64,000 nt of DNA from Halopseudomonas pertucinogena (GCF_014646575.1 NZ_BMNN01000001.1:930001-994000), one strand, 5' to 3'; shown: positions 9,064 to 20,145, counted from the first letter of the stretch. The notes: generated from the sequence alone by a model not told the origin. A program made the numbers and translations.

Positions 9064-9179
9064 TATGGATTCCTTATGGTTATCCAATGTATGAATATAA
9101 TGAATTTGTTTTATTGTTATCCAGCTTTTAGTATCGATTCGTGATTCAAATTGCCACCAGCCTGATTCAGGAGACAGAC
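9064..9179. promoter_or_regulatory. LysR gene-leuC divergent control region with direct repeats
   Basis: AT-rich 116-base intergenic region. GTTATCCA occurs twice in direct orientation (9079-9086 and 9116-9123), 37 bases apart, and a dyad ATAA-N10-TTAT lies between them. These are candidate binding half-sites for the divergent LysR regulator. leuC has a clear AGGAG ribosome binding site at the right-hand end. Confidence 0.5.
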
Positions 9180-10613
9180 ATGTCCGCCAAGACGCTTTAT
9201 GACAAGCTCTGGGATACCCATCTGGTCAAACAACGGGACGACGGGTCGGCTCTGCTGTACATCGACCGCCACCTGTTGCATGAAGTGACCTCGCCGCAGG
9301 CCTTTGAAGGGCTGCGTCTGGCCGGACGCAAACCCTGGCGCATCGACGCCAACCTGGCGACGCCGGACCACAACGTCCCGACCGACAACCGCGCCGCCGG
9401 CGTGGCTGGCATCGAGGACGAGGTTTCGCGGCTGCAGGTGGTTACCCTGGACGAGAACTGCGATGACTTCGGTATTCTCGAGTTCAAGATGACCGACCGC
9501 CGTCAGGGCATCGTGCATGTAGTCGGACCGGAGCAGGGTGCCACGCTGCCGGGCATGACCATCGTCTGCGGTGACTCGCATACCGCTACTCACGGCGCCT
9601 TCGCCGCGCTGGCCCATGGTATCGGTACCTCGGAAGTCGAGCATGTGCTGGCCACCCAGTGTCTGGTGGCGAAGAAGATGAAGAACATGCTGGTCCGGGT
9701 CGAGGGCCAGCTGGGCTTCGGTGTCACCGCCAAGGACATCGTGCTGGCGGTGATCGGCAAGATCGGCACCGCAGGGGGCAACGGCCATGCCATCGAGTTT
9801 GCCGGTTCGGCCATCCGCAGCCTGTCCATGGAAGGTCGCATGACCGTATGCAACATGGCCATCGAGGCCGGGGCCCGGGTCGGCCTGGTCGCCTGCGACG
9901 AGAAGACCATCGCCTACGTAAAGGATCGGCCGTACGCGCCGCGCGGCGAGGACTGGGACCGCGCCGTCGAGGCCTGGCAGGACCTCGTGTCCGACGAGGG
10001 CGCGCATTTTGACACCGTCGTCGAGCTGGATGCAGCCAGTATTCGGCCGCAGGTGTCCTGGGGCACCTCTCCGGAGATGGTAGTAGCAGTCGATGAGCTG
10101 GTGCCCGATCCTGCGCAGCAGCAGGACCCGGTCAAGCGCAGCGGCTATCAGCGCGCGCTGCAGTACATGGGGCTGCAGGCCAGCCAGCCGATTACATCGA
10201 TCAGGCTGGATCGGGTATTCATCGGTTCCTGCACCAACTCGCGGATCGAGGATCTGCGTGCCGCCGCCGCCGTGGCCAAGGGGCGCAAGGTAGCGGCCAA
10301 CATCAAGCAGGCGATGGTGGTGCCGGGTTCCGGCCTGGTCAAGGAGCAGGCCGAGCGCGAGGGTCTGGATCTGATCTTCAAGGCAGCCGGTTTCGAATGG
10401 CGTGACCCGGGCTGCTCGATGTGCCTGGCGATGAACCCCGACCGGTTGCAGCCCGGTGAGCACTGCGCTTCTACCTCGAACCGCAACTTCGAGGGCCGTC
10501 AGGGCAACGGCGGGCGTACCCATCTGGTAAGTCCGGCCATGGCCGCGGCCGCAGCAGTAGCGGGCCACTTTGTTGATGTAAGAGAAATGCTGAGCGAGGA
10601 GGCGACCGCATGA
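9180..10613 (+). CDS. leuC: 3-isopropylmalate dehydratase large subunit
   Basis: Isomerises 2-isopropylmalate to 3-isopropylmalate with LeuD. 477 residues from [10 protein letters not shown] (ATG at 9180, AGGAG site upstream; an earlier frame start at 9141 has no such support). The 4Fe-4S ligands are visible in [11 protein letters not shown] and in [10 protein letters not shown], and the aconitase-family stretch [19 protein letters not shown] is intact. It overlaps leuD by the ATGA at 10610-10613. Confidence 0.97.
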   Translation: MSAKTLYDKLWDTHLVKQRDDGSALLYIDRHLLHEVTSPQAFEGLRLAGRKPWRIDANLATPDHNVPTDNRAAGVAGIEDEVSRLQVVTLDENCDDFGILEFKMTDRRQGIVHVVGPEQGATLPGMTIVCGDSHTATHGAFAALAHGIGTSEVEHVLATQCLVAKKMKNMLVRVEGQLGFGVTAKDIVLAVIGKIGTAGGNGHAIEFAGSAIRSLSMEGRMTVCNMAIEAGARVGLVACDEKTIAYVKDRPYAPRGEDWDRAVEAWQDLVSDEGAHFDTVVELDAASIRPQVSWGTSPEMVVAVDELVPDPAQQQDPVKRSGYQRALQYMGLQASQPITSIRLDRVFIGSCTNSRIEDLRAAAAVAKGRKVAANIKQAMVVPGSGLVKEQAEREGLDLIFKAAGFEWRDPGCSMCLAMNPDRLQPGEHCASTSNRNFEGRQGNGGRTHLVSPAMAAAAAVAGHFVDVREMLSEEATA

Positions 10614-11257
10614 AAGCCTTTACTACCCATACCGGCCTGGTGGCGCCGCTGGATCGCGCCAATGTGGATACCGACCAGATCATTCCAAAGCAGTTTCTGA
10701 AATCGATCAAGCGAACCGGCTTCGGTGCCAACCTGTTTGATGAGTGGCGCTATCTGGATGAGGGCTATCCGGGGCAGGACAACAGTGCGCGTCCGCTCAA
10801 CCCCGATTTCGTGTTGAACCAGCCGCGCTACCAGGGCGCCAGCGTGTTGCTGGCGCGGGAGAACTTCGGTTGTGGATCGAGCCGTGAACACGCGCCCTGG
10901 GCCCTGGACGAATACGGTTTCCGCGCTGTGCTGGCGCCCAGCTTCGCAGACATCTTCTTCAATAACAGCTTCAAGAATGGCTTGTTACCCATTGTTCTGA
11001 AAGAAGAAGAGATTGATGAGCTGTTTGCCGAAACCGAAGCGCAGGAAGGTTGCCAGCTGACCGTTGATCTGCAGGCGCAGACTGTTACCCGTCCGGACGG
11101 CAGGAGCTACAGCTTTGAGGTGGATGACTTTCGCAAGCATTGTCTGCTCAACGGCCTGGATGACATCGGCCTGACCCTGCAGGATGCGGATGCGATCCGC
11201 GCCTTTGAAGAAAAGCACCGTCAGGCCCAGCCCTGGCTGTTTGACGCAATCAAGTAA
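10610..11257 (+). CDS. leuD: 3-isopropylmalate dehydratase small subunit
   Basis: 215 residues, normal length for the bacterial LeuD swivel domain. Conserved segments [17 protein letters not shown] near the N-terminus and [15 protein letters not shown] (substrate-specificity loop and GSSREH motif) are intact. It forms the isomerase with LeuC, is translationally coupled to it by a 4-base overlap, and is followed by leuB after 19 bases, so the three genes form an operon. Confidence 0.97.
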   Translation: MKAFTTHTGLVAPLDRANVDTDQIIPKQFLKSIKRTGFGANLFDEWRYLDEGYPGQDNSARPLNPDFVLNQPRYQGASVLLARENFGCGSSREHAPWALDEYGFRAVLAPSFADIFFNNSFKNGLLPIVLKEEEIDELFAETEAQEGCQLTVDLQAQTVTRPDGRSYSFEVDDFRKHCLLNGLDDIGLTLQDADAIRAFEEKHRQAQPWLFDAIK

Positions 11258-11276
11258 TGCTTACCGAGGAAGGTAA

Positions 11277-12359
11277 ATGAGCAAGCAGATTCTGGTACTC
11301 CCGGGCGATGGTATCGGTCCGGAAATCATCGCCGAAGCGGTCAAGGTACTGCAGGCAGCCAGCGAGAAATATGATCTGAAGGTCGAGCTGGAGTACGACG
11401 AGCTGGGCGGTGCCGCCTATGACAAATATGGCACGCCGCTCGCCGACGAAACCCTGGAGCGGGCGCGCAGGGCCGATGCCGTGCTGCTGGGCGCGGTCGG
11501 CGGCCCGAAATGGGACACCATCGATCCGGCGCTGCGCCCCGAGCGCGGCCTGCTGAAGATCCGCTCCCAGCTGGAGCTGTTTGCCAACCTGCGGCCGGCG
11601 CTGCTGTATCCGCAGCTGGCTGAAGCTTCCACCCTCAAGCCGGAGGTGGTTGCGGGTCTGGATATCCTGATCGTACGCGAACTGACCGGTGGCATCTATT
11701 TCGGCCAGCCGCGGGAGCGCCGGGTTCTGGACAATGGCGAGCGTCAGGCCTACGACACGCTGCCCTACAGCGAGAGCGAGATCCGCCGCATTGCGGTGGT
11801 CGGCTTCGATCTGGCGCGCCTGCGCAACCGCAAGGTCTGCTCGGTGGACAAGGCCAACGTACTGGCCTCCAGTCAGCTGTGGCGCGAAGTGGTCGAGGAA
11901 GTGGCGAAGGACTACCCGGACGTGGAGCTGTCGCACATGTATGTCGACAACGCTGCCATGCAGCTGGTCCGCGCGCCCAAGCAATTCGACGTGATCATCA
12001 CCGACAACATGTTCGGCGATATCCTCTCGGATCAGGCCTCGATGCTGACCGGCTCCATCGGCATGCTGCCCTCTGCATCGCTCAACCAGCGCAACCAGGG
12101 GATGTACGAGCCTTCCCACGGCAGTGCGCCCGATATCGCCGGGCAGGGCATCGCCAACCCGCTGGCGACCATCCTGTCGGCATCGATGATGCTGCGCTAC
12201 ACCTTCTCCGAAGCCGCAGCGGCCGATGCCATCGAGCAGGCTGTCAGTCGGGTGCTGGATCAGGGGCTGCGTACGGGTGATATCATGGCTGCGGGATGCC
12301 AGAAGGTCAGCACCGCGGAAATGGGTGATGCCGTGGTAGCGGCGCTGAAAAACCTGTAG
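11277..12359 (+). CDS. leuB: 3-isopropylmalate dehydrogenase
   Basis: Oxidatively decarboxylates 3-isopropylmalate to 2-oxoisocaproate with NAD+. 360 residues starting [17 protein letters not shown], behind a strong GAGGAAGG site. The metal- and substrate-binding stretch with [11 protein letters not shown], the LTGGIYFG motif and the cofactor loop [12 protein letters not shown] are present; the latter is typical of NAD-dependent LeuB. It is the last gene of leuCDB; a stable hairpin follows before asd. Confidence 0.97.
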   Translation: MSKQILVLPGDGIGPEIIAEAVKVLQAASEKYDLKVELEYDELGGAAYDKYGTPLADETLERARRADAVLLGAVGGPKWDTIDPALRPERGLLKIRSQLELFANLRPALLYPQLAEASTLKPEVVAGLDILIVRELTGGIYFGQPRERRVLDNGERQAYDTLPYSESEIRRIAVVGFDLARLRNRKVCSVDKANVLASSQLWREVVEEVAKDYPDVELSHMYVDNAAMQLVRAPKQFDVIITDNMFGDILSDQASMLTGSIGMLPSASLNQRNQGMYEPSHGSAPDIAGQGIANPLATILSASMMLRYTFSEAAAADAIEQAVSRVLDQGLRTGDIMAAGCQKVSTAEMGDAVVAALKNL

Positions 12360-12378
12360 TCTGTTGCGTTTCCCATTT

Positions 12379-12400
12379 GTACCCGGCGAGCGCCGGGTAC
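12379..12400. terminator. hairpin between leuB and asd
   Basis: Perfect 9-bp stem GTACCCGGC / GCCGGGTAC with a GAGC tetraloop, 19 bases past the leuB stop and 40 bases before asd. There is no T-run, so it may be a terminator, a transcript-end stabiliser, or an attenuation element in the asd leader. Confidence 0.6.
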
Positions 12401-12439
12401 AGTTGTCGAGAATTTTCACCCCATGGGGGTTCTGCTGTT

Positions 12440-13552
12440 ATGAAACTAGTTGGTTTGATTGGCTGGCGCGGTATGGTGGGCTCGGTGCTCATGCAACGCA
12501 TGCGCGAAGAAAATGACTTTGCTTCCATCGATCCGGTGTTCTTCACCACTTCGAACGTGGGCGGCGCTGGCCCCGATATCGGCAGGGACATTCCCGCGCT
12601 GAAGGACGCATACGACCTCGAAGCCCTCAAGCCAATGGATATCATCATCACCTGTCAGGGTGGCGACTATACCAACGAGGTCTATCCGAAGCTGCGCGCC
12701 GAGGGCTGGAAAGGTTTCTGGATCGACGCGGCTTCCGCGCTGCGCATGGAAGACGAGTCGGTCATCGTGCTCGACCCGGTCAACCGGCGGGCGATCGACC
12801 AGGCCCTGCGTGATGGTCTGAAGACCTTCGTCGGCGGCAACTGCACCGTGAGCCTGATGCTGATGGGCCTCGGTGGCCTGTTCGAACACGGCCTGGTGGA
12901 GTGGATGAGCGCCATGACCTACCAGGCGGCCAGTGGTGCCGGGGCGCAGAACATGCGCGAGCTTATCAGCCAGATGGGCACCATCCACGCCAGCGTGGCC
13001 GATCAGCTGAAGGATCCCGCTTCTGCCATTCTGGACATTGACCGTCAGGTGGCAGCGACCCTGCGCGACGAGTCCTTCCCGGCGGACAATTTCGGTGTGC
13101 CCCTGGCCGGCAGCCTGATCCCCTGGATCGACAAGCAGCTGCCCAGCGGCCAGAGCCGGGAGGAGTGGAAGGCTCAGGCCGAGACCAACAAGATCATCGG
13201 CCGCAGCGGTCGACCGATTCCGGTGGACGGCATCTGCGTGCGCATCGGCGCCATGCGTTGCCACAGCCAGGCGCTGACCATCAAGCTGAACAAGGATGTG
13301 CCGCTGGCCGACATCGAGGCGATGCTGGCTGCGCACAATCCCTGGGCCAAGGTGGTGCCCAATGACCGCGAACTGACCGTCCGCGAGCTGACCCCCACCG
13401 CCGTTACCGGTACGCTCAAGGTGCCGGTTGGCCGTCTGCGCAAGCTGAACATGGGTTCGCAGTACCTGTCCGCCTTTACCGTGGGCGACCAGCTGCTGTG
13501 GGGCGCTGCGGAGCCGCTGCGCCGCATGCTGCGGATTCTGCTCGAAGGCTGA
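12440..13552 (+). CDS. asd: aspartate-semialdehyde dehydrogenase
   Basis: Reduces aspartyl-4-phosphate to aspartate semialdehyde, a branch point to lysine/diaminopimelate, threonine and methionine. 370 residues from [17 protein letters not shown] (ATG at 12440), the length of the P. aeruginosa enzyme. The NADP-binding [10 protein letters not shown], catalytic cysteine in [11 protein letters not shown], and the [11 protein letters not shown] region with the active-site histidine are present. The frame can be extended to 12377 but that portion covers the upstream hairpin and is not conserved. Confidence 0.97.
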   Translation: MKLVGLIGWRGMVGSVLMQRMREENDFASIDPVFFTTSNVGGAGPDIGRDIPALKDAYDLEALKPMDIIITCQGGDYTNEVYPKLRAEGWKGFWIDAASALRMEDESVIVLDPVNRRAIDQALRDGLKTFVGGNCTVSLMLMGLGGLFEHGLVEWMSAMTYQAASGAGAQNMRELISQMGTIHASVADQLKDPASAILDIDRQVAATLRDESFPADNFGVPLAGSLIPWIDKQLPSGQSREEWKAQAETNKIIGRSGRPIPVDGICVRIGAMRCHSQALTIKLNKDVPLADIEAMLAAHNPWAKVVPNDRELTVRELTPTAVTGTLKVPVGRLRKLNMGSQYLSAFTVGDQLLWGAAEPLRRMLRILLEG

Positions 13553-13576
13553 GCCGTATCCCGCTGTGAGTAATGG

Positions 13577-13611
13577 GGGCATTCCCGCCGGGCGGGGATG
13601 CCCTTTCTTTT
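13577..13611 (+). terminator. rho-independent terminator after asd
   Basis: A 12-bp stem (13577-13588 with 13592-13603, one G-U pair) and a three-base loop, followed immediately by TTTCTTTT. It lies 25 bases past the asd stop and separates asd from its paralogue. Confidence 0.85.
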
Positions 13612-13640
13612 GTAGAAACGAAAATCCGGAAATACCCCCT

Positions 13641-14657
13641 ATGAGCAAGACCCGTGCTGTTGCCTTGGTCGGCGTAAGCGGCCTGACCGGCGAGACCCTG
13701 ATCAATGTGCTGGATGATCACGACTTCGATTTCGAACTCCATCTGCTGGATACCGAAGAGCAGGCCGGCGGGCGGCTCATGATCAAGGGCGAGAGCCAGC
13801 GGGTGGAGGTGCTGGAGCGCTTCGATTTCTCTCAGGTGGCGCTGGTGCTGTTTGCGGATGCCTGGCTGGCATCCGATTGGGCTGACAGGGTGGTCGCAGC
13901 GGGTTGTGTCGTGGTCGACGCCTGTGGCGCCTTCCGTCATCGGACCGATGTGCCGCTGGTGGTTGCCGAGATCAACCCCGAGGCGCTCGCCGATCTGGGC
14001 GCTCGCCGCATCGTGTCCTGTCCTGATGCCCAGGTGGTGCAGACGCTGCTTGCCGTTCATCCTCTGGTGGCCGAAGGCGGGCTGCAGTCGCTGAATATCG
14101 CCACCTATCAGTCCATGTCTACGGTCGGCAGCGAGGAAGTCGAGGCCCTGGCGCTGCAGACCGGCCGGCTGCTCAATGGCCAGCCGCCGGAAAAAGGCGC
14201 GTTCGACAAGCAGGCTGCCTTCAACCTCATACCACGGATCGGCGAGCTCGACGAGTCCGGCAACAGTCAGCTGGAGCAGCATCTGGTGGCGGATGTAAGA
14301 CGCATCCTGAACCTGCCCACCCTGCCGGTGATGGCCACCTGCGTGCTGGTGCCGACCTTCTTTGGCAGTGCCCAGGTGATGCAGCTGCGCACCGAGCGCG
14401 TACTGCCCGCCGGGCGTGCGGCAACGCTGCTGCGCAGGGCGGCCGGGATCAAGCTGCTGGACCGCGCCAGCGCTGGTGGATATCCGACGCCGGTCACCGA
14501 TGCTACCGGCAGTGATCAGGTGTGGGTCGGACGGCTGCGGCAGGATCAGCAGGACCCGTCCGGTATCGGCATGTGGGTCGTGTCTGATAATCTCCGGAAA
14601 GGTGTCGCACTTAACAGTCTTGCTGTTGCACAGTTATTGATAAAAGACTATTTGTAA
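13641..14657 (+). CDS. USG-1-like aspartate-semialdehyde dehydrogenase paralogue, active-site cysteine absent
   Basis: 338 residues from MSKTRAVALVGVSG. The fold is that of ASADH: N-terminal nucleotide-binding loop VGVSGLTGETLINVL and the dimerisation and C-terminal segments. The catalytic loop, NPNCST or GNCTVS in active enzymes, here reads SCPDAQ: the cysteine position is occupied by aspartate and a cysteine lies two residues earlier. This matches the USG-1 family next to fimV and truA in other gammaproteobacteria, thought to be non-enzymatic. Its role is unknown. Confidence 0.85.
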   Translation: MSKTRAVALVGVSGLTGETLINVLDDHDFDFELHLLDTEEQAGGRLMIKGESQRVEVLERFDFSQVALVLFADAWLASDWADRVVAAGCVVVDACGAFRHRTDVPLVVAEINPEALADLGARRIVSCPDAQVVQTLLAVHPLVAEGGLQSLNIATYQSMSTVGSEEVEALALQTGRLLNGQPPEKGAFDKQAAFNLIPRIGELDESGNSQLEQHLVADVRRILNLPTLPVMATCVLVPTFFGSAQVMQLRTERVLPAGRAATLLRRAAGIKLLDRASAGGYPTPVTDATGSDQVWVGRLRQDQQDPSGIGMWVVSDNLRKGVALNSLAVAQLLIKDYL

Positions 14658-14829
14658 TCGATACTTGCTGCTGGTTTGTTACAATCGGTTCGGGTCATGC
14701 CCTGACAACACTGATTATCGGCTCAAGTGATTTCAGGTTGCCGGTTGCCGGTGCGGCTTGACAGGCCGGTGGTGCGGTGATGGTTTTCATGGACGCGTGT
14801 AAAAACGAGAAAAGCAAAGGATCTTAGCT

Positions 14830-17400
14830 ATGGTTCGCAAACTGGTTTTGGCTGTCGCCGCAGCTAGTGCTCTGATGTCTTCCGGTATGGCGCAGGCGCT
14901 GGGAGTAGGGGATATCAACCTGCGGTCGGCACTGAATCAGCCGCTGGACGCCGAAATTGAGCTGCTGCAGGTCCGCGATCTGAGCAGCGCGGAAATCCGC
15001 TCTGTCCTGGCGTCGCCGGACGACTTTGGCCGGGCGGGCATCGACCGGTCCTTCTTTCTTACCGACCTGACCTTTACCCCGGTTGTCCAGCCCAATGGCA
15101 AGGCCTATATAAAGGTCACCTCGTCGCGCCCGGTAAGGGAGCCCTATCTGAACTTCCTGATGGAGGTGCGCTGGCCCTCGGGTCGGGTGCTGAGGGAGTT
15201 CACCCTGCTGCTTGATCCGCCGCTGTATGATCCCACCCCCGTTTCCATGGCGGCTGCGGTCAGTCCTGCTGCCGCCTCCAGTACCGGCACGGTGCGGGCT
15301 CCGGCTGACAAGACCCCGGCCAGTGCGGCGTCCAGCGCCCCGGCACGCCCCGGTACCGCAGCTGCGGCGGCAAGTGGTGACGGCACGCACCGCACCACCC
15401 GTGACGATACCCTCTGGGGGATCGCCCTGCAGGTGAGGCCCGAGGGAAGCAGTGTCCATCAGACCATGCTGGCGATCCAGGACCTGAACCCCAACGCCTT
15501 CATCGGTAACAATATCAACAACCTCAAGGCAGGGCAGACACTGACACTGCCGACCGCCGAGCAGGCCGCCGTTCGCAGCCGCTCGGAGGCCATTGCCGAG
15601 GTGGGTGCGCAGACGGTTGCCTGGCAGAATCGCCAGCCCGCCGCCGAGCCTGCCCAGCGCCAGCTGGACGCCCGTGAGCGTACCGTTGCGGCGGATGCAC
15701 CTTCCCAGACCAGCGGCGAAGACTCGCTTCGCCTGGTGGCCGGCTCCGCTGAGACTCCTGAAGACCAGGCCTCTTCCTCCGGTGGCAACGGCGATCTGCG
15801 TGACACGCTGGACCAGACCCGGGAGCAGCTGGACTCCGCAGAGCAGGCCAAGGCCGAGCTGGCGGATCGCCTGGCTGATGTCGAAGGCCAACTGGAAACA
15901 CTGCAGCGTCTGCTGACCCTGAAGGACGCGCAGCTGGCCGCCCTGCAGCGGGAGCTGGCAGGTGAGGACTCCCCGCCGGACATCCTGCCGGTACCCGAAG
16001 AAGAACTGACCACTGACCTGACCGCCCTCGAGCAGCTGGATGCGCTGGCCCCGGTGGAGCCGCCCGCCACGCCGGCGGGTGAGGCGCCAGTGGCCGGCGA
16101 GCCCGCAGCTGAGGAAGAACAGCAGGAGGGCGGCAACCCCGAAAAGGAAGAAGAGGGCGAGCAGCTCGCCCTTACCCCGGCGGTAGCACCAGCCAGTGAA
16201 ACCGGCCCCGGCCCGAACGGTGGCAAGCCTGCCGCCACGCCCCCGGCCCCCGAGCCTGCGGCGGCGCCCGCGCCGAGTCAGGCCGCCGCCCCCGAGGCCA
16301 TGCTGCAGCGGCTGATGCAGAACCAGACCCTGTTGCTGGGCACCGGTGCCGTCGCGCTGCTGGTCCTGCTGCTGATCCTGATGTCCATCGCCCGTCGCAA
16401 TGCCCGTCGTGAGGCGGAGCTGATGGACAATTCCGGACCGCTGCTGGCAGGCGGTGCGGCCGCCAGTGCTGCGATGGCAGCCGACGAGGGAGATGATTTC
16501 AACGTTGCAGTGGCCCAGGCGGAAGTTCCGGAGCAGGTTGACCACGTGAAAGTGGAAGAACAGCCGCAGACGGTCGCCCTCAGCGATGAGCAGGATTTCG
16601 GTGAGTATCAGGTAGACGAGGATGTTCAGCTGACAGATTCGCTGGTCGAGGATGCAGACACCGGGCTGCAGGCCCAGCCGATACTGGACGACGAGCGTGA
16701 GCTGGAGCCCGAGCTGCCGGACGCTGAAACCACCGAGTTCGATCTCGCCGATTTCGGTCTGGAAGAGGAGGCCGCTTCGTCGCTGGCTTCCAGCACGGGG
16801 GAGGAGGACATCGGCTTCGATCTGGATTTCGACCTGGACGACAGCGCCGCCGCTTCTACCTCGGCGCAACCGGTCGCTGCCGATATCGACGTGCTGCAGA
16901 CCGATGAGTTCGAATTCGAATCGCCGGTAGCCGAACCTGCGGCTGATGACTTCGATCTGAACCTGGACGAAGAGCTGCAGGCGGATAACCTGCTCGCCGA
17001 GTTCGAAGCGCTGGACAGTGGCAGTGCAACGACCGGTCAGACGGATGATGTCGGTGACGACAGCTTCAGCCTGACCGACGAGGAACTGGCCGGTTTCGAA
17101 GCCCAGCTGCAGTCGGCCATGCAGGGCGAGGCGGGGGAAGACATCTCCGTCACGGAACAGCGGATTGACAGCGCGGCCACAGATCAGGCCAGCAGTGGAG
17201 ACCTGATGAGCGAAGGGCTGGATGAGGACTTTGATTTCCTCTCGGATACCGACGAATGCGCTACCAAGCTGGATCTGGCTCGCGCCTATATCGATATGGG
17301 CGACGAGGAAGGCGCGCGGGATATCCTCGCCGAAGTGGTTGAAGAAGGGAATGATCAACAGCAACAGGACGCTCGGGAGATGATGGAGCAACTTGGCTGA
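14830..17400 (+). CDS. fimV: FimV, peptidoglycan-binding polarity / type IV pilus assembly protein
   Basis: 856-residue inner-membrane protein. It has a signal peptide (first about 24 residues), the FimV N-terminal domain (about 25-135, with RSFFLTDLTFTP and SSRPVREPYLNFL), and a LysM peptidoglycan-binding domain at about 185-240. A coiled coil at about 320-375 and a proline/alanine-rich stretch follow, then one transmembrane helix at about 500-522 and a very acidic cytoplasmic region. It ends with the conserved terminal TPR-like motif (KLDLARAYIDMGDEEGARDI). In P. aeruginosa FimV organises polar secretin assembly and cyclic AMP signalling for type IV pili. AAGGA precedes the ATG. truA follows after three bases. 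Confidence 0.95.
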   Translation: MVRKLVLAVAAASALMSSGMAQALGVGDINLRSALNQPLDAEIELLQVRDLSSAEIRSVLASPDDFGRAGIDRSFFLTDLTFTPVVQPNGKAYIKVTSSRPVREPYLNFLMEVRWPSGRVLREFTLLLDPPLYDPTPVSMAAAVSPAAASSTGTVRAPADKTPASAASSAPARPGTAAAAASGDGTHRTTRDDTLWGIALQVRPEGSSVHQTMLAIQDLNPNAFIGNNINNLKAGQTLTLPTAEQAAVRSRSEAIAEVGAQTVAWQNRQPAAEPAQRQLDARERTVAADAPSQTSGEDSLRLVAGSAETPEDQASSSGGNGDLRDTLDQTREQLDSAEQAKAELADRLADVEGQLETLQRLLTLKDAQLAALQRELAGEDSPPDILPVPEEELTTDLTALEQLDALAPVEPPATPAGEAPVAGEPAAEEEQQEGGNPEKEEEGEQLALTPAVAPASETGPGPNGGKPAATPPAPEPAAAPAPSQAAAPEAMLQRLMQNQTLLLGTGAVALLVLLLILMSIARRNARREAELMDNSGPLLAGGAAASAAMAADEGDDFNVAVAQAEVPEQVDHVKVEEQPQTVALSDEQDFGEYQVDEDVQLTDSLVEDADTGLQAQPILDDERELEPELPDAETTEFDLADFGLEEEAASSLASSTGEEDIGFDLDFDLDDSAAASTSAQPVAADIDVLQTDEFEFESPVAEPAADDFDLNLDEELQADNLLAEFEALDSGSATTGQTDDVGDDSFSLTDEELAGFEAQLQSAMQGEAGEDISVTEQRIDSAATDQASSGDLMSEGLDEDFDFLSDTDECATKLDLARAYIDMGDEEGARDILAEVVEEGNDQQQQDAREMMEQLG

Positions 17401-17403
17401 TAG

Positions 17404-18258
17404 ATGAGTAGTTCAAAGGAAGAAGCGGCCGCCCCCGGGGCGGCCGCTGCTGTTTCAAGGGTCGCTGCCTGCGTCGAATACAGCGGTACCGGCTACCGTG
17501 GCTGGCAGCGCCAGCAGCCGGGGGTGCGCAGCGTCCAGGAAGAAGTGGAGAAGGCCCTGTCGCGGGTGGCCAACCACCCGATCCAGCTGTTCTGCGCCGG
17601 GCGTACCGATGCCGGCGTCCATGCATCCTGCCAGATCATCCACTTCGACAGCAGTGCCAGGCGCGATCCGGGAAACTGGTTCCACGGGGCCAACGCCAAT
17701 CTGCCGCATGACATCAGTCTGGTCTGGGCCAAGCCGGTGGGCATGGATTTTCATGCGCGGTTCTCCGCCATCGCCCGCCGCTACCGTTACGTGATCTACA
17801 ATGATCCGGTGCGCCCGGCCCAGCTGGGGCGTGAAGTCACCTGGAACTATCGGCCGCTGGATGTGGAGCGGATGCAGGAGGCGGCTCAGGTACTGATCGG
17901 CGAACACGACTTCACCTCGTTCCGCGCAACAGCCTGCCAGGCCAAGTCTCCGATCAAGACCATCCACCATCTCGAACTGATCCGCTTTGGCAAGTTCATC
18001 GTGCTGGACATCCGGGCCAACGCCTTCCTCCACCATATGGTGCGCAATATCGCCGGAGTGCTGATGCAGATCGGCTGCGGGGAGCGTCCGGTCGAATGGG
18101 CCGGGGAGATTCTCCAGGCTCGCAACCGCCATACCGGCGGGCTGACCGCGCCGGCGTTCGGCCTGTATCTGGTGGACGTCACCTACGCTGACCACTTCGA
18201 GTTGCCCAGGCGGTATATCGGTCCGCACTTTCTGTCCGCACTCAACGAGCTGGACTGA
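17404..18258 (+). CDS. truA: tRNA pseudouridine(38-40) synthase
   Basis: Isomerises uridines 38-40 in the anticodon stem of tRNAs. About 284 residues if the ATG three bases after the fimV stop is used. The conserved [13 protein letters not shown] opening, the catalytic aspartate motif GRTDAGVHA, and the [20 protein letters not shown]-terminal stretch are present. The first about 18 residues (alanine-rich) are poorly conserved, so the true start could be slightly later. Placement between fimV and trpF is the standard Pseudomonas order. Confidence 0.95.
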   Translation: MSSSKEEAAAPGAAAAVSRVAACVEYSGTGYRGWQRQQPGVRSVQEEVEKALSRVANHPIQLFCAGRTDAGVHASCQIIHFDSSARRDPGNWFHGANANLPHDISLVWAKPVGMDFHARFSAIARRYRYVIYNDPVRPAQLGREVTWNYRPLDVERMQEAAQVLIGEHDFTSFRATACQAKSPIKTIHHLELIRFGKFIVLDIRANAFLHHMVRNIAGVLMQIGCGERPVEWAGEILQARNRHTGGLTAPAFGLYLVDVTYADHFELPRRYIGPHFLSALNELD

Positions 18259-18320
18259 CGGGCTGGCGGCGGATCTGCTACTATCGAATGCTTTCCCCCT
18301 CGGAGTCTCCCGGTCAGCAC

Positions 18321-18935
18321 ATGGTACGTATCAAGATCTGCGGCATTACCCGAATCGAGGATGCACTGGCAGCCGCGCAAGCGGGTGCGGATGCCATAGG
18401 GCTGGTGTTCCATGACGCCAGTCCCAGGGCAGTCGATACCGCCCGGGCCGCTGCCATCGTCCGTGCCCTGCCGCCTTTCATCACCAGTGTCGGGCTCTTT
18501 GTCGATGCCGATGAACGGCGCATCAACGAGGTGCTGAGCAGTGTGCCGCTGGACCTGCTGCAGTTCCATGGCGACGAACCCGATGCGTTCTGCCGGCGTT
18601 TCGGCCGGCCTTACCTCAAGGCCGTGCGGGTGCGCCCCGGCGATGATCTCGATGCACTTGCTGCGCGCTGGCCGGGCGCTGCCGGGATTCTGCTGGACAG
18701 CTACAAGCCGGGCGTTCCGGGGGGCACCGGGGAGACCTTCGACTGGCGCGTGATCCCCGCCGAGCGGGACTGGCGACTGGTGCTGGCCGGCGGCCTGACT
18801 GCGGATAATGTGCGGCAGGCGATAGAAATGACGGCTCCCTGGGCAGTCGATGTCAGCGGCGGTGTCGAAGCCAGCCGGGGCATAAAGGATGGCGCGAAAA
18901 TCAACGCTTTTATTCGAGAGGTGAAGCGTGTCTGA
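18321..18935 (+). CDS. trpF: phosphoribosylanthranilate isomerase
   Basis: Amadori isomerase of tryptophan synthesis, a TIM barrel. 204 residues from [18 protein letters not shown], which contains the catalytic cysteine in KICGIT; the catalytic aspartate lies in LLDSYKPG. The phosphate-binding loops [10 protein letters not shown] and [15 protein letters not shown] are intact. The ATG at 18321 is chosen over an upstream frame start at 18288. Its end overlaps the GTG start of trpB by eight bases, so trpF and trpB are coupled. Confidence 0.96.
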   Translation: MVRIKICGITRIEDALAAAQAGADAIGLVFHDASPRAVDTARAAAIVRALPPFITSVGLFVDADERRINEVLSSVPLDLLQFHGDEPDAFCRRFGRPYLKAVRVRPGDDLDALAARWPGAAGILLDSYKPGVPGGTGETFDWRVIPAERDWRLVLAGGLTADNVRQAIEMTAPWAVDVSGGVEASRGIKDGAKINAFIREVKRV

Positions 18936-20145
18936 ATCAAATACGATCGATTATGCAAACGTGCCTGATCAGCGCGGTCATTTCGGCCCCTACGGTGGTC
19001 GCTTCGTATCCGAGACGCTGATGGATGCGCTGGACGAGCTGGATACCCTCTATCAGCGCCTGTGGAAGGACCCCGAATTCCAGGCCGAATTCGATCGGGA
19101 TCTGGCACATTATGTCGGTCGCCCCTCGCCGCTGTATTTCGCCGAGCGCCTGACCGCGAAGATCGGCGGGGCGCAGATCTGGCTCAAGCGCGAGGACCTG
19201 AATCACACGGGCGCGCACAAGGTTAACAACACCATCGGTCAGGCTCTGCTGGCCAAGCACATGGGCAAACCGCGGGTCATTGCCGAGACCGGGGCAGGCC
19301 AGCACGGCGTGGCCACCGCTACCGTGGCTGCCCGTCTGGGCCTGAAGTGCCAGGTCTACATGGGCGCCGAGGACGTCAAGCGCCAGGCGCTGAACGTGTA
19401 CCGGATGAAACTGCTCGGTGCCGACGTGATCTCGGTGACGTCCGGATCGCAGACCCTCAAGGACGCCATGAACGAGGCCATGCGCGACTGGGTGACCAAC
19501 ATCGACGATACCTTCTACATCATCGGCACGGTGGCCGGTCCGCATCCCTATCCGCAGCTGGTCCGCGATTTCCAGTGCGTTATCGGGCGCGAGGCCCGCG
19601 AGCAATGCCTGAAGCAGGCCGGCCGCCTGCCCGATGCGCTGGTGGCCTGTGTCGGCGGAGGCTCCAATGCCATCGGCCTGTTCCACCCCTTCCTCGGTGA
19701 CGAGTCGGTGGCCATGTACGGCGTCGAGGCCTCCGGTGACGGACTGGACAGCGGCCGGCATGCGGCTCCCCTGAATCGGGGCAAGCCGGGCGTGCTGCAT
19801 GGTAACCGTACCTATCTGATGGCCGACGAGAACGGCCAGATCATCGAGACCCATTCTGTCTCGGCGGGTCTGGACTACCCCGGAGTAGGGCCGGAGCACA
19901 GCTGGCTGAAGGATATCGGACGGGTCCATTACATGGATGCCACGGACCAGGAAGCACTGGCCGCGTTCCGCGAGCTGACCCGGGTAGAAGGCATCATGCC
20001 CGCCCTGGAGTCCAGCCATGCCGTGGCCTACGCCATGAAGCTGGCGGCCACCATGCGCCCGGACCAGATCATCGTGGTCAACCTGTCAGGTCGCGGCGAC
20101 AAGGATATCCATACCGTCGCCGGCATCGACGGCATCAGCATTTAA
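18928..20145 (+). CDS. trpB: tryptophan synthase beta chain
   Basis: PLP enzyme condensing indole with serine. 405 residues from a GTG start at 18928 that overlaps the trpF stop. The PLP lysine motif HTGAHKVNN, the GAGQHG motif and the glycine-rich phosphate cup [10 protein letters not shown] are all intact, so it should be active. It is followed by trpA after ten bases. The location within the trpF-accD interval, without a trpI gene, differs from P. aeruginosa. Confidence 0.97.
   Translation: MSESNTIDYANVPDQRGHFGPYGGRFVSETLMDALDELDTLYQRLWKDPEFQAEFDRDLAHYVGRPSPLYFAERLTAKIGGAQIWLKREDLNHTGAHKVNNTIGQALLAKHMGKPRVIAETGAGQHGVATATVAARLGLKCQVYMGAEDVKRQALNVYRMKLLGADVISVTSGSQTLKDAMNEAMRDWVTNIDDTFYIIGTVAGPHPYPQLVRDFQCVIGREAREQCLKQAGRLPDALVACVGGGSNAIGLFHPFLGDESVAMYGVEASGDGLDSGRHAAPLNRGKPGVLHGNRTYLMADENGQIIETHSVSAGLDYPGVGPEHSWLKDIGRVHYMDATDQEALAAFRELTRVEGIMPALESSHAVAYAMKLAATMRPDQIIVVNLSGRGDKDIHTVAGIDGISI

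Noticed and set aside
14824-17391. 855-residue open frame antisense to fimV
   Set aside because: It is a shadow of the GC-rich fimV gene; composition is low-complexity and no domain or ribosome binding site is visible.
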